DNA of 64,000 nt from Pseudobdellovibrionaceae bacterium. GTDB lineage: Bacteria > Bdellovibrionota > Bdellovibrionia > Bdellovibrionales > Bdellovibrionaceae. Shown piece by piece: positions 33,248 to 40,305 of the stretch (its first letter is position 1; each line of letters starts with the position of its first letter). The notes under the pieces were generated by a model. The model ran no database searches, was not told where the DNA came from, and saw only the letters and a list, made by a program, of their open reading frames with translations. Where the stretch lies: positions 434,001 through 498,000 of the forward strand of contig JAHBUV010000001.1 of NCBI GenBank assembly GCA_019637915.1, given 5' to 3'. The position numbers and the translations under genes were made by a program.

Positions 33248-34734
33248 TTCTCCTCCTTTGGAGATGGGTTGTTGTGTAAATACATTGAGTTTTCTTCACG
33301 CATGGGTGCCGAGCGAACGGCGCTCGGGCGATTGCCATTTTTGTCGAAGTATTCAGCCGTGGACTGCACATAGGCGAACTGCAGCTTACGGTAAGTCATC
33401 GCCATCTTCGCCGCGTGCTCTAAAGCAGCGCGCGTAATGCGGCCCGTTTGCTCAAGCCGCAATATTCCCTGCACGCGGCGCAGATACTTGAGCGGGTAAT
33501 TGCCGCCCAACAGTTCTTCGACGAGCTTGATGGTTTCCGGGCCGATCTGTTCCGCAGCCCTTTTTGCCAGCTGCACTGAGAACTGAGTCAGCGCCACCTT
33601 CTCCTCGGGGTAATGCTTGGGATCGGTCGAGTAGATTTCTTTTCCAAGAAGCCGCGCGTGCGCTGCGAGCGGATTTAGATCTTGATCAAATACTTCAATC
33701 AGTTTGGCTGTAACTTTCACGCGAACTTCGCGCCCTACGTACTTGAACGGACAAGAGTAAAACTTCTTTAAGACTTGCACGTGGCAGTCGGCGTGTACTT
33801 TGGCGAGTCTCCACTCGGCCACTTCCCAGTTCGACGGCGGACACGGCTTTAAAAGGCCTTGCTCGCCAGCAAAGCGGTCGCGGCGACTCACCCCCCAGTC
33901 CTTCATCACGGCTGTGTTCAACCGCTCGAGATATTCCCTAAACACGCGATTGAGCTCATTCAACGAGAAGAACGTGCGATCACGCACCTCTTGATAAAAC
34001 TGCTTTTGTATGACGCCGATGCCGGATTCATTGCCGCCCTTATCTCTTGGCCTAAACGGTCTTGCTGGGATCACCGCAAAGCCCCAGTGATTGGCGAAGT
34101 CCACAAACGCTGGGTTCACTTCCGGATCGTACCAGTGGGCCTGATTAACTGCCGCTTTCTGGTTGTCGACAGTCACGTATGGAGTGACACCGCCAAAATA
34201 TCTGAACGCATTCTCCATCGACCGAATTAAGTCACTTCTTCGCTCAGTCATTGTGAACTCGCCGAAGGTGTACGAACTCATCGCCATCACTCCACAACAG
34301 ATCGACGTCGTCTGCACTTCGCCAGTCGAAGCATTCACGATGTCGATTCCTTCCGCATAATCAAAAAAGCATTTCTCGCCAGGCCGATGATCAAGCCGCA
34401 TCGTCACTTTCGGAACTAAAGGATATTTTTTGTGGAACTGGCGCCAGAACTGAACATAGCTGATCACCTCACTGGCATGCTCGCGGGCGAGAATATTTAC
34501 CGGCACACCGCGGGCTACTTCGAGCCGAACCTTTTCCCAATCGATGGTCTTTGCCCACGATGGCATCGATGCACCAGGCTCTGATACACTATTTCTGTTT
34601 ATAATCTTACGGATTGTATTCCGGCCGACCTTTAAAACCTTGGCGATCTTTCTCGCCGTCATGCCTTGGGCATGAAGTTCCAGAATTTGTTTTTGCATTG
34701 CGACTGACACCTTTGCCACCGCTCCCATAACCAC
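33244..34734 (-). CDS. istA: IS21 transposase IstA (496 aa)
   Basis: N-terminal helix-turn-helix (MTARKIAKVLKVGRNTIRKI), then an RNase-H-type DDE core: FFDYAEG (first Asp), VTVDNQKAAV (second Asp) and DKGGNESGIGVIQK (Glu), then a C-terminal domain. Full length for the family and without frame breaks, so probably active. Confidence 0.95.
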   Translation of the reverse strand: MVMGAVAKVSVAMQKQILELHAQGMTARKIAKVLKVGRNTIRKIINRNSVSEPGASMPSWAKTIDWEKVRLEVARGVPVNILAREHASEVISYVQFWRQFHKKYPLVPKVTMRLDHRPGEKCFFDYAEGIDIVNASTGEVQTTSICCGVMAMSSYTFGEFTMTERRSDLIRSMENAFRYFGGVTPYVTVDNQKAAVNQAHWYDPEVNPAFVDFANHWGFAVIPARPFRPRDKGGNESGIGVIQKQFYQEVRDRTFFSLNELNRVFREYLERLNTAVMKDWGVSRRDRFAGEQGLLKPCPPSNWEVAEWRLAKVHADCHVQVLKKFYSCPFKYVGREVRVKVTAKLIEVFDQDLNPLAAHARLLGKEIYSTDPKHYPEEKVALTQFSVQLAKRAAEQIGPETIKLVEELLGGNYPLKYLRRVQGILRLEQTGRITRAALEHAAKMAMTYRKLQFAYVQSTAEYFDKNGNRPSAVRSAPMREENSMYLHNNPSPKEEK

Positions 34735-34911
34735 CTCCTTGGTGGATCAATGGCAGCATTGGCCCTTTAGGGTTGTCGCTGATGCTCAAAGTCAACTTCG
34801 CTCAAATCCAATATAAGTGGATCCGTTCCATGAAATTGGGTGGCTCCGATCTATGAAATCGGGTGGATCCGATCAATGAAATCGCCTGGCTCCGATCCGT
34901 GAAATCGGTCA

Positions 34912-35051
34912 AGCATTTGAAAGAGTTCAACTAGCTCCCATTTTTGGCGTCTTTTACGTTTATTTAGAATACCTACTTCGGCTAGGCCGTCGTGCACTCC
35001 CTCAATGAATTCTTTGAGACTTTCAATTAGTTGGTTAATAAGATTTTTCAT
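34912..35051 (-). pseudogene. MotA-FliG chimera, 5' part (46 aa)
   Basis: ATG at 35051 after TGGAGGACTT. The frame reads to KWELVELFQM, then enters IS21. Removing the IS and one AGCAT copy joins this frame exactly to the 3' part (FQM-LFQIFQLYRKDG), restoring a protein of about 337 residues. KWELVELFQMLFQIFQ is the helix that precedes the MotA cytoplasmic domain. Confidence 0.85.
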
Positions 35052-35096
35052 AAGTCCTCCAGTTATCTAAATAGAAAAAGAGCCTGTTTAAGATAA

Positions 35097-35123
35097 ATAC
35101 CGGTTTTAGGACTGGGGCTTAGA
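35097..35123 (-). promoter_or_regulatory. Class-1 cassette (long form)
   Basis: TCTAAG, 13 nt, ACCGGTAT on the minus strand, before the MotA-FliG gene. Between box and ATG lies AGGCTCTTTTTCTATTTAG, shared with the leader of the 114-aa gene at 11835. Confidence 0.55.
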
Positions 35124-35127
35124 ATTA

Positions 35128-35670
35128 TTAGAAACTCCAACCGTACCCAACGCTCATTTGAGTTAGGAAGAAATTAGAGAGAATATTAATATGGAAGAAC
35201 TCAGTTTCCCTGACGGGGATTTTGTAGTGAAGACCAGCGAAGGCCATCGGCATTAAATCCATTCCCCCAGTGCTTACCCTTAAGGGCATATCCACACCCC
35301 TCACGCAAGTGCCATCCACGCAAAGCCAAGCCTCCTGACGGGCGTATAGGCCCCCCAGAAGCGACCAGGAGAGACCTGTTACTCCGGTTTCAAACTCTTT
35401 ACCGAACAACAGGGTCCCTGCCCAATGGTCGTAACAATCTTTTAATAAAGAGATGTTGTAGAGGTAGTTCTGTTTGTCTTTGTAAAGAAGGGCTACGCCG
35501 GGAGTGAAGACTAGCTGACCGTTATTATCAATTCGTCGGGGCATCGCTCTGGGAGCAACTCCCGTATTACGAAGTCCGTGAAGAGTAATTCCGGAAACAT
35601 GAACTTGGAGTTCTTCGGCTTGAGTTGTTAAGGGAAAAAGTAATAGTAAAAATAGAAATAAAGTCCGCAT
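35128..35670 (-). CDS. Secreted or outer-membrane hypothetical protein (180 aa)
   Basis: A signal peptide (residues 1-18, ending TTQA) precedes a beta-rich protein ending in an aromatic-rich strand and phenylalanine (QMSVGYGWSF), the usual C-terminal signal of outer-membrane beta-barrels. Alternating hydrophobic strands fit an eight-strand barrel. Function unknown. Confidence 0.6.
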   Translation of the reverse strand: MRTLFLFLLLLFPLTTQAEELQVHVSGITLHGLRNTGVAPRAMPRRIDNNGQLVFTPGVALLYKDKQNYLYNISLLKDCYDHWAGTLLFGKEFETGVTGLSWSLLGGLYARQEAWLCVDGTCVRGVDMPLRVSTGGMDLMPMAFAGLHYKIPVRETEFFHINILSNFFLTQMSVGYGWSF

Positions 35671-35678
35671 ATCAGGAG

Positions 35679-35694
35679 ATACCGGACTTTTAGA
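35679..35694 (-). promoter_or_regulatory. Class-1 cassette (compact form, TCCGGTAT)
   Basis: TCTAA, 3 nt, TCCGGTAT on the minus strand, 8 nt before the ATG of the 180-aa gene; the transcript is probably leaderless or nearly so. Confidence 0.5.
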
Positions 35695-35703
35695 TTTAGC
35701 TTA

Positions 35704-36042
35704 TTATGGGCGGGGGGACTCATTGAGCAGGTTAGGCATTTTTTGTTCTATGCCGTGAATCCGTTTGAATTCGTCGCTGAACATTTTAACCTTATTCATA
35801 AAATCCTGAACGTAAACAGACGGACAGTTCAGGGCTTGAAGAACTTGGCAAACGTCATCAAAAGGAACTGATTTTCCGGCTAAGATTTGACGGACGTAGA
35901 ATGGGTCAAAACCAGTTCGGCGCGCAACACGGATGACAGAGATTTGGCTACCTCGTTCTTGCTTACCCAAAAAATCCTTGAGACGGATTTTTATCTCCGC
36001 CTGTAATTCTTGAATCTTAGGGTCGTTAAGGTAGTCTTGCAT
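35704..36042 (-). CDS. HTH-like regulator (112 aa)
   Basis: RRTGFDPFYVRQILAGKSVP, then FDDVCQVLQALN, fits an XRE-like lambda-repressor fold in the middle of the protein. Possibly a transcription regulator of the nearby genes. Confidence 0.6.
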   Translation of the reverse strand: MQDYLNDPKIQELQAEIKIRLKDFLGKQERGSQISVIRVARRTGFDPFYVRQILAGKSVPFDDVCQVLQALNCPSVYVQDFMNKVKMFSDEFKRIHGIEQKMPNLLNESPRP

Positions 36043-36118
36043 CGGCCCGTAATATACAACTAAAGGCTAAATAGTTTAAGTAGTTTTTCGGATGCGAGAA
36101 AAAACGGTTCCGTAAGGA

Positions 36119-36361
36119 CTACTCAATAAAGAACTTTAACCGCATAACTCTACACAGAGTTAATAGAGTTGGAAGACTTGGAGTCCGCCGTTGCTGTTCC
36201 CACGCTTGCACCGTGGTGATATCGCAGTCCATCCTATTACTTAATTCGTCTTGGCTCCAATTTAATTCCTTACGACGATTACGAAGAGTGGTTGCGATGT
36301 TTGCTAAATCCTTAGCGACATTGGTTTTTTGGTCTGTGGATACTTTTGCTTTTCTTGGCAT
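36119..36361 (-). CDS. XRE-family regulator (80 aa)
   Basis: A canonical XRE helix-turn-helix: LRNRRKELNWSQDELSNRMD, then TTVQAWEQQRRTPSLPTLL. Single-domain regulator or toxin-antitoxin-type repressor. No toxin partner is evident. Confidence 0.8.
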   Translation of the reverse strand: MPRKAKVSTDQKTNVAKDLANIATTLRNRRKELNWSQDELSNRMDCDITTVQAWEQQRRTPSLPTLLTLCRVMRLKFFIE

Positions 36362-36399
36362 ACCCCATTGTGTAGGGGTACGACAATGAGTAGGACTGT

Positions 36400-36603
36400 C
36401 TATTTGTCGTAGTGCGTTGTTTTTCTTGAGTTTTCTTGCTTTTCTGAGGCGGACTCAAGTTGTTTTAGATATTCCCGTTCAGTTCGGTTGACGATTTCCT
36501 GGTCCATAAAGATTCCAATGAAATCATCAATAGGACCTGTTTTTGACCATTCTTTGGTAACTTGTTCCCGAACCTCTTTTAGGATTTCAGCTTTAGTCTT
36601 CAT
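36400..36603 (-). CDS. Small hypothetical protein (67 aa)
   Basis: Charged and helical, no recognised motif. Expressed from the class-2 cassette at 36694-36731 with a leader of about 90 nt and a GGTGGTGAG ribosome-binding site. Confidence 0.55.
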   Translation of the reverse strand: MKTKAEILKEVREQVTKEWSKTGPIDDFIGIFMDQEIVNRTEREYLKQLESASEKQENSRKTTHYDK

Positions 36604-36693
36604 ATCTCACCACCTTTGTTAGGCCGTAAACGGCGTTAATCTTCCAAACTCTTAGATAGTTTAGTTTAAAAATAGGTATTGGTGGGTAGATTA

Positions 36694-36731
36694 CCTGTCA
36701 TCGCCCGAAGTTTGCCGAATTCACGCACTAA
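36694..36731 (-). promoter_or_regulatory. Class-2 cassette, 38 bp
   Basis: On the minus strand it reads TTAGTGCGTGAATTC, diverged middle, GATGACAGG; same length as the others. It follows the stop of the 67-aa gene at 36735. Confidence 0.55.
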
Positions 36732-36734
36732 GGA

Positions 36735-36938
36735 TTATTTACGGGTAGAAAATTCTTTGGGGTCTAATTTGAAAACCTCAATACTGTCTCTAAGAAATTG
36801 GTAGTCGTCGGAAGTTAGAGTGTCTTTGGGCTTTAAGCGAATTTCACAGAACTTATCCGCAAAATCGCGGTAAGTAATTTTCTTACTTCTAATTTGAGCC
36901 ACCAAGTCTTCTTTAAGGGGTAATTTTGTGAAATCCAT
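36735..36938 (-). CDS. Small hypothetical protein (67 aa)
   Basis: Charged, helical, no recognised motif. First gene of a short minus-strand pair. Confidence 0.55.
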   Translation of the reverse strand: MDFTKLPLKEDLVAQIRSKKITYRDFADKFCEIRLKPKDTLTSDDYQFLRDSIEVFKLDPKEFSTRK

Positions 36939-37132
36939 ACTTATTAAATATAATTGTAGGGCAAATAATCCGAAATTACCAGATCCACAGGTTTAAAACT
37001 CCTTCAAAACCACATTACTCGCCCTATTGATTTAATGGTGCGGTCAGAATGTCTTATTTCTCACCGATATACTGAAAGATAGCACAATATTTTTGGAATG
37101 GGTTAAAATGAGGTATCTGGAGTAGAGGGCCT

Positions 37133-37345
37133 ATGAGTAAAGATAATAGTAATCCTAAAAACTTAGAAAAAGTAGAAGTTGACTTGAAGAGACCAAATCA
37201 ACCGGGGGATTCTCTTGCGCCAATAAAATCTTGGAAGGATTGTTACGACCTAATTTACTTGGGCTTTTATCGTTTGTTCTATAATTCAATTCCAGAAGAT
37301 AAACGGGAGTTAACTAAGGAAGAAGTTGATGATCGTCTCAGCTAA
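37133..37345 (+). CDS. Small hypothetical protein (70 aa)
   Basis: Acidic and soluble with a helical C-terminus. The next gene starts inside its last codons in another frame. Confidence 0.55.
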   Translation: MSKDNSNPKNLEKVEVDLKRPNQPGDSLAPIKSWKDCYDLIYLGFYRLFYNSIPEDKRELTKEEVDDRLS

Positions 37346-37517
37346 TACTCTTCAACAGGAACTTCAAAAACACTACGATAAACCCGTGAGCTTTTTGTAT
37401 CACGGAGTTGATTGGTTAGTGGTCGTAGATAAAGTTGTTATTGGCGATATTCACTCAGTTCTAAAGTCTCTGGGAATTGACGAAGTTACTTTTACTAAAG
37501 ACCCCACAAAAAATTAA
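37329..37517 (+). CDS. Small hypothetical protein (62 aa)
   Basis: ATG at 37329 after AAGGAAGAAG. Alpha/beta pattern; overlaps the upstream gene by 17 nt, so translation is coupled. No recognised motif. Confidence 0.55.
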   Translation: MIVSANTLQQELQKHYDKPVSFLYHGVDWLVVVDKVVIGDIHSVLKSLGIDEVTFTKDPTKN

Positions 37518-38005
37518 CGCTTAAGACCCTGTTTTTTGAACTGCATATTCAATGGGTTTACTTGCTCTTTTATTTGAGCATCGTAAATATCTTGATAGGT
37601 TTTAAGGCATTGTGTTTTAAATTCTTTATACTTAGGACCCAATTTGATTCCGAGAGTGTGGGCTACAGATTCCGCATTCACCCAAGCGTTCAGTTCTTCT
37701 TGCATGACTTCTTCAATATCTTCAGCTCTCGCTCTCCCGGATTGATGTAACCAGAAATCAGTAAAACGATTTTTGATAGCTTCCAAGTGGTGTCCGATTT
37801 CGTGAAGGAGGGCGTATTTGATGGCTTCTTCCGCCATAGAGTCAGGAATAGTGATGGACTGGTCAATCTTATTGTAAAACGGAGAGTCATCTAAATCCGG
37901 TTCATCTTTTCCCAGCAAGTGAGCCACATTAAAACTTGAGACTCCAATTAGTGTCATAAAATCAATAATCTTTTTAAAGTCTTTATCCTGATAGCTAACT
38001 TTCAT
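37514..38005 (-). CDS. Zinc metallopeptidase-like protein, HExxH (163 aa)
   Basis: YALLHEIGHHLEAI carries the zinc site and EELNAWVNAESVAHTLG the candidate third ligand, as in the paralogue at 9337-9774. Probably an ImmA/IrrE-type or related small peptidase; substrate unknown. A class-1 cassette (38029-38055) precedes it. Confidence 0.7.
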   Translation of the reverse strand: MKVSYQDKDFKKIIDFMTLIGVSSFNVAHLLGKDEPDLDDSPFYNKIDQSITIPDSMAEEAIKYALLHEIGHHLEAIKNRFTDFWLHQSGRARAEDIEEVMQEELNAWVNAESVAHTLGIKLGPKYKEFKTQCLKTYQDIYDAQIKEQVNPLNMQFKKQGLKR

Positions 38006-38028
38006 ATTTCAAACCCCTCTAATATCTA

Positions 38029-38055
38029 ATACCGGTTTTATTCACGGCTCTTAGA
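38029..38055 (-). promoter_or_regulatory. Class-1 cassette (long form)
   Basis: TCTAAGA, 12 nt, ACCGGTAT on the minus strand. A divergent variant box TTCGGGTATC lies at about 38098 for the plus-strand gene. Confidence 0.6.
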
Positions 38056-38113
38056 TTATTAAATTAGGTCCGATATACTCCGCTATAGCGTCAGGTTTCG
38101 GGTATCTAGATAT

Positions 38114-38476
38114 ATGAAAATAGATTTTTGCATTGTCTGTGGAAAGGACTTAACTAAGCATCAAGGGGTTGGTCCAGTGTGTAAGGCGGTAGTGGGGACA
38201 GGGCCTAATGAGTATTTAGCTAAAAGAGCTAAGCAAGAATTTGTGAAGGCAAGAATGGAGTCCCGAGGCACTGGAGTCATCATTAATGAGAATTTTGAAC
38301 ATAGCGATTTATTTTGTTGGATTAATCAACCGGTGCCGACCACGGACCAACTTCTTTTGGTTAGAAAACTTAACCGTTATTTCTATAAGGCGGTTTTTTA
38401 TTCCGCTACCTCACAGGAACAAGTCGCACTAATCCAAGACTTATACGAAGAAGATAAGTTAACAGAAGAATCTTGA
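38114..38476 (+). CDS. DUF6011-type zinc-ribbon protein (120 aa)
   Basis: CIVCGKDLTKHQGVGPVCK is the DUF6011-like ribbon, as in the 334-aa protein at 10005. Helical remainder. The ATG lies about 9 nt after the variant GGTAT box with no ribosome-binding site, so the message may be leaderless. Confidence 0.7.
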   Translation: MKIDFCIVCGKDLTKHQGVGPVCKAVVGTGPNEYLAKRAKQEFVKARMESRGTGVIINENFEHSDLFCWINQPVPTTDQLLLVRKLNRYFYKAVFYSATSQEQVALIQDLYEEDKLTEES

Positions 38477-38713
38477 TACGACTGGATTTGGTTCTTGCAA
38501 AGGCCAAGGACCGCATTTTATCCAAGACCTTGCCTCTAAGCTTCATTTCTCTGATTAATTGCTTTTGACGGGAATTAAGTGTTTTCATGATACTTTAGAT
38601 TATAGCAAATTGAAGCCCCAAAATCGACTTTTTTAACAGCTTTTGGCTGTTCAATTCGCTAATGAAGAACCATGTATAATATTAAGACGGTAGCTAAGAA
38701 GAGGACGGTTTTA

Positions 38714-39070
38714 TTAACGTCCATAACGAATTGTGTTCCGTCTTTGTTTTTCCAAGTAATCAAGAATTTCAACGACCTTCTTGTTCTTGAGACTTGTTGG
38801 AACTTGCATATTCATTTTCATGTAGATGTCGTCCATAAAAATTTGAGTGTAAGCGGAAGTCCATTTGCCTTGATATTCTTTAGGAACATAGTCCGCTAAG
38901 GTTTTATCTTTAGACGGTGTTTCATAAGGAACTTTTAAAACTAACTTGAAGAAGTCTTTTTCAATTTGTTCCCTAATAGTTTTAGGAATTTCCTCGGGAG
39001 CTTCTTTTACGGAAATGGGCTTAGTTGCTTTTACAGTCTTCTTGTTTGGTTTTTTAACTTTCGTTTTCAT
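38714..39070 (-). CDS. Basic hypothetical protein (118 aa)
   Basis: Lysine-rich disordered N-terminus (first 30 residues), then a helical domain. A CCCGGTATC box lies 9 nt before the ATG. Function unknown. Confidence 0.6.
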   Translation of the reverse strand: MKTKVKKPNKKTVKATKPISVKEAPEEIPKTIREQIEKDFFKLVLKVPYETPSKDKTLADYVPKEYQGKWTSAYTQIFMDDIYMKMNMQVPTSLKNKKVVEILDYLEKQRRNTIRYGR

Positions 39071-39078
39071 ACATAATG

Positions 39079-39086
39079 ATACCGGG
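39079..39086 (-). promoter_or_regulatory. Class-1 end box, variant CCCGGTAT
   Basis: Minus strand CCCGGTATCATTATGTATG: the ATG follows almost at once, without room for a ribosome-binding site. Confidence 0.4.
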
Positions 39087-39099
39087 AAATTATCCAGTG

Positions 39100-39771
39100 C
39101 TAATTCAGTTGAAGAATCTGGTGTAGGTTCTCGGGACCTAAATCTTTGAAGAACTGTTTTTTATGAAAAAGGCTAATTGATCCAGTCTCTTCGCTGATGA
39201 CAATAATTTTCGCATCACAAACTTCACTTAATCCCAGTCCTGCCCGGTGACGAGTGCCGTAGTAGGCTAACTCTTCGCTATTAGCTAACGGTAAGATAAC
39301 TCTTGCTTGATGAACTTTGTCACCAGTGATGATTACAGCTCCGTCGTGGAGTGGAGAATAATCGTTAAAAAGAGCCAGTAATAATGATGTAGAAAGATTG
39401 GCGTCTAAAGTAATACCACTATTGGTTTCTGGAATATGGTCGTGTTGTTTGAGAATGATAATCGCGCCGGTTTTATTCTCGGATAAAATCTTGCAAGTCT
39501 CTGAGATGATTTCAGCGGAGTGTTTGACAGAGGATTTTGAGACCAAGAAAAGTCTTTGGGAGATTGACTCTAAAAACCAACGCGAATTTTTAGGAAACAG
39601 AATTACACTCAATAAGAGATTTACGACAAAGTAGATGGCTTGGGAGTGAAGGACTAACGGTAAGGTCAAGATACTTAGGACAAAGAGAGATTTACTCCAA
39701 ACGCGGTTACCTGACAGAGACAAGCTCAGCCACAAAACGATTAGAACGATAGGTAAGTATAAAGTGTCCAC
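39100..39771 (-). CDS. cdaA: CdaA-type diadenylate cyclase (223 aa)
   Basis: Two or three N-terminal membrane segments (residues 4-60) precede a DAC domain with its two hallmark motifs: LHDGAVII (DGA at 143-145) and GTRHRAGLGLSE (RHR at 174-176). These bind two ATP and make cyclic di-AMP at the membrane. It is shorter than typical CdaA (~270 aa) but complete in the catalytic core. A second-messenger synthase is unusual on a mobile element. No partner CdaR or GlmM lies nearby. Confidence 0.88.
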   Translation of the reverse strand: MDTLYLPIVLIVLWLSLSLSGNRVWSKSLFVLSILTLPLVLHSQAIYFVVNLLLSVILFPKNSRWFLESISQRLFLVSKSSVKHSAEIISETCKILSENKTGAIIILKQHDHIPETNSGITLDANLSTSLLLALFNDYSPLHDGAVIITGDKVHQARVILPLANSEELAYYGTRHRAGLGLSEVCDAKIIVISEETGSISLFHKKQFFKDLGPENLHQILQLN

Positions 39772-40172
39772 CTATTTAGATACTTTTATTTAAAAACTCT
39801 ATTTAATGAGTAGCTAGTACTGGGGGTTCAGATCATCCTCCACTGCGAGTTAGGGACTAAGTTAGGTGGGACTTTCTTAGTCCCGTTTTATTTCGAGACA
39901 CTCAATTTTCTATTTTTAATAATCCCCCTCTATTAATTCTTTTCGTGGAGCTTATAGGTTTCAAGGCTACGACCACCAAGAAAAGAACCTGAATTTTGAT
40001 TCCCCACACGAAAGTATTTATTTTAAACCCATTCGACCCCTTCGGGGTTCCAGTAAGCCCCAGAAATCACTTAGGAAGGCTCTGGTAGGGTTCAAATTCC
40101 AACCTCCTTCTAACCCCCTCAACCCGCTCCGCTCATCGTTATAACTGATTTGGCTTGATGTTTTCTCCGAAG
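39772..40172. other. Gene-free region before replication module
   Basis: No convincing gene. It contains the terminator-like hairpin, a short CCCC-TTC-GGGG hairpin near 40050, and at 40070-40115 a GGAAGG/CCTTC stem enclosing a T-arm-like GGGTTCAAATTCC. This could be a structured RNA or part of a replication or control site. Confidence 0.4.
39853..39893 (+). terminator. Rho-independent terminator-like hairpin
   Basis: GGGACTAAG, 14-nt loop, CTTAGTCCC (9 perfect pairs), followed by GTTTTATTT. No gene on the plus strand ends here, so it may terminate a small RNA from 39780-39850 or block read-through toward the replication genes. Confidence 0.6.
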
Positions 40173-40210
40173 TTAGTGCGTGAATTTATCAAAATTCCCG
40201 TGATGACAGG
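40173..40210 (+). promoter_or_regulatory. Class-2 cassette, 38 bp, before primase-polymerase operon
   Basis: TTAGTGCGTGAATTTATC to GTGATGACAGG, with a stronger GAATTT/AAATTC hairpin than other copies. CGACGTTTTAAACTGGAG follows, as in the copies at 47534 and 62008. Confidence 0.6.
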
Positions 40211-40305
40211 TAGGGCCCCCACAATTTTCAAGCGACGTTTTAAACTGGAGTTAATCAAGGGTTTATAAATTAACTCTGAATTAATGAAAGGTTGTAGGAA
40301 CGCAA

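Larger units (their letters stand above)
32400..34911 (-). mobile_element. IS21-family insertion sequence inside the MotA-FliG gene
   Basis: About 2512 bp, with imperfect terminal repeats TGACCGATTTCAC...GGAGCC at the left and GGCTCC...GTGAAATCGGTCA at the right, plus internal repeats of GGATCCGATC-type blocks near the right end. The 5-bp direct repeat AGCAT flanks it (32395-32399 and 34912-34916). It carries istA and istB. GC-rich compared with the element, so a recent arrival. Confidence 0.9.

Noticed and set aside
38406-38588. 60-codon frame on the minus strand
   Set aside because: Overlaps 70 nt of the DUF6011-type gene and has a weak start; no independent support.
40070-40115. Possible fourth tRNA (T-arm-like GGGTTCAAATTCC)
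   Set aside because: T-stem has a mismatch and no 5' half with matching acceptor and D arm was found.
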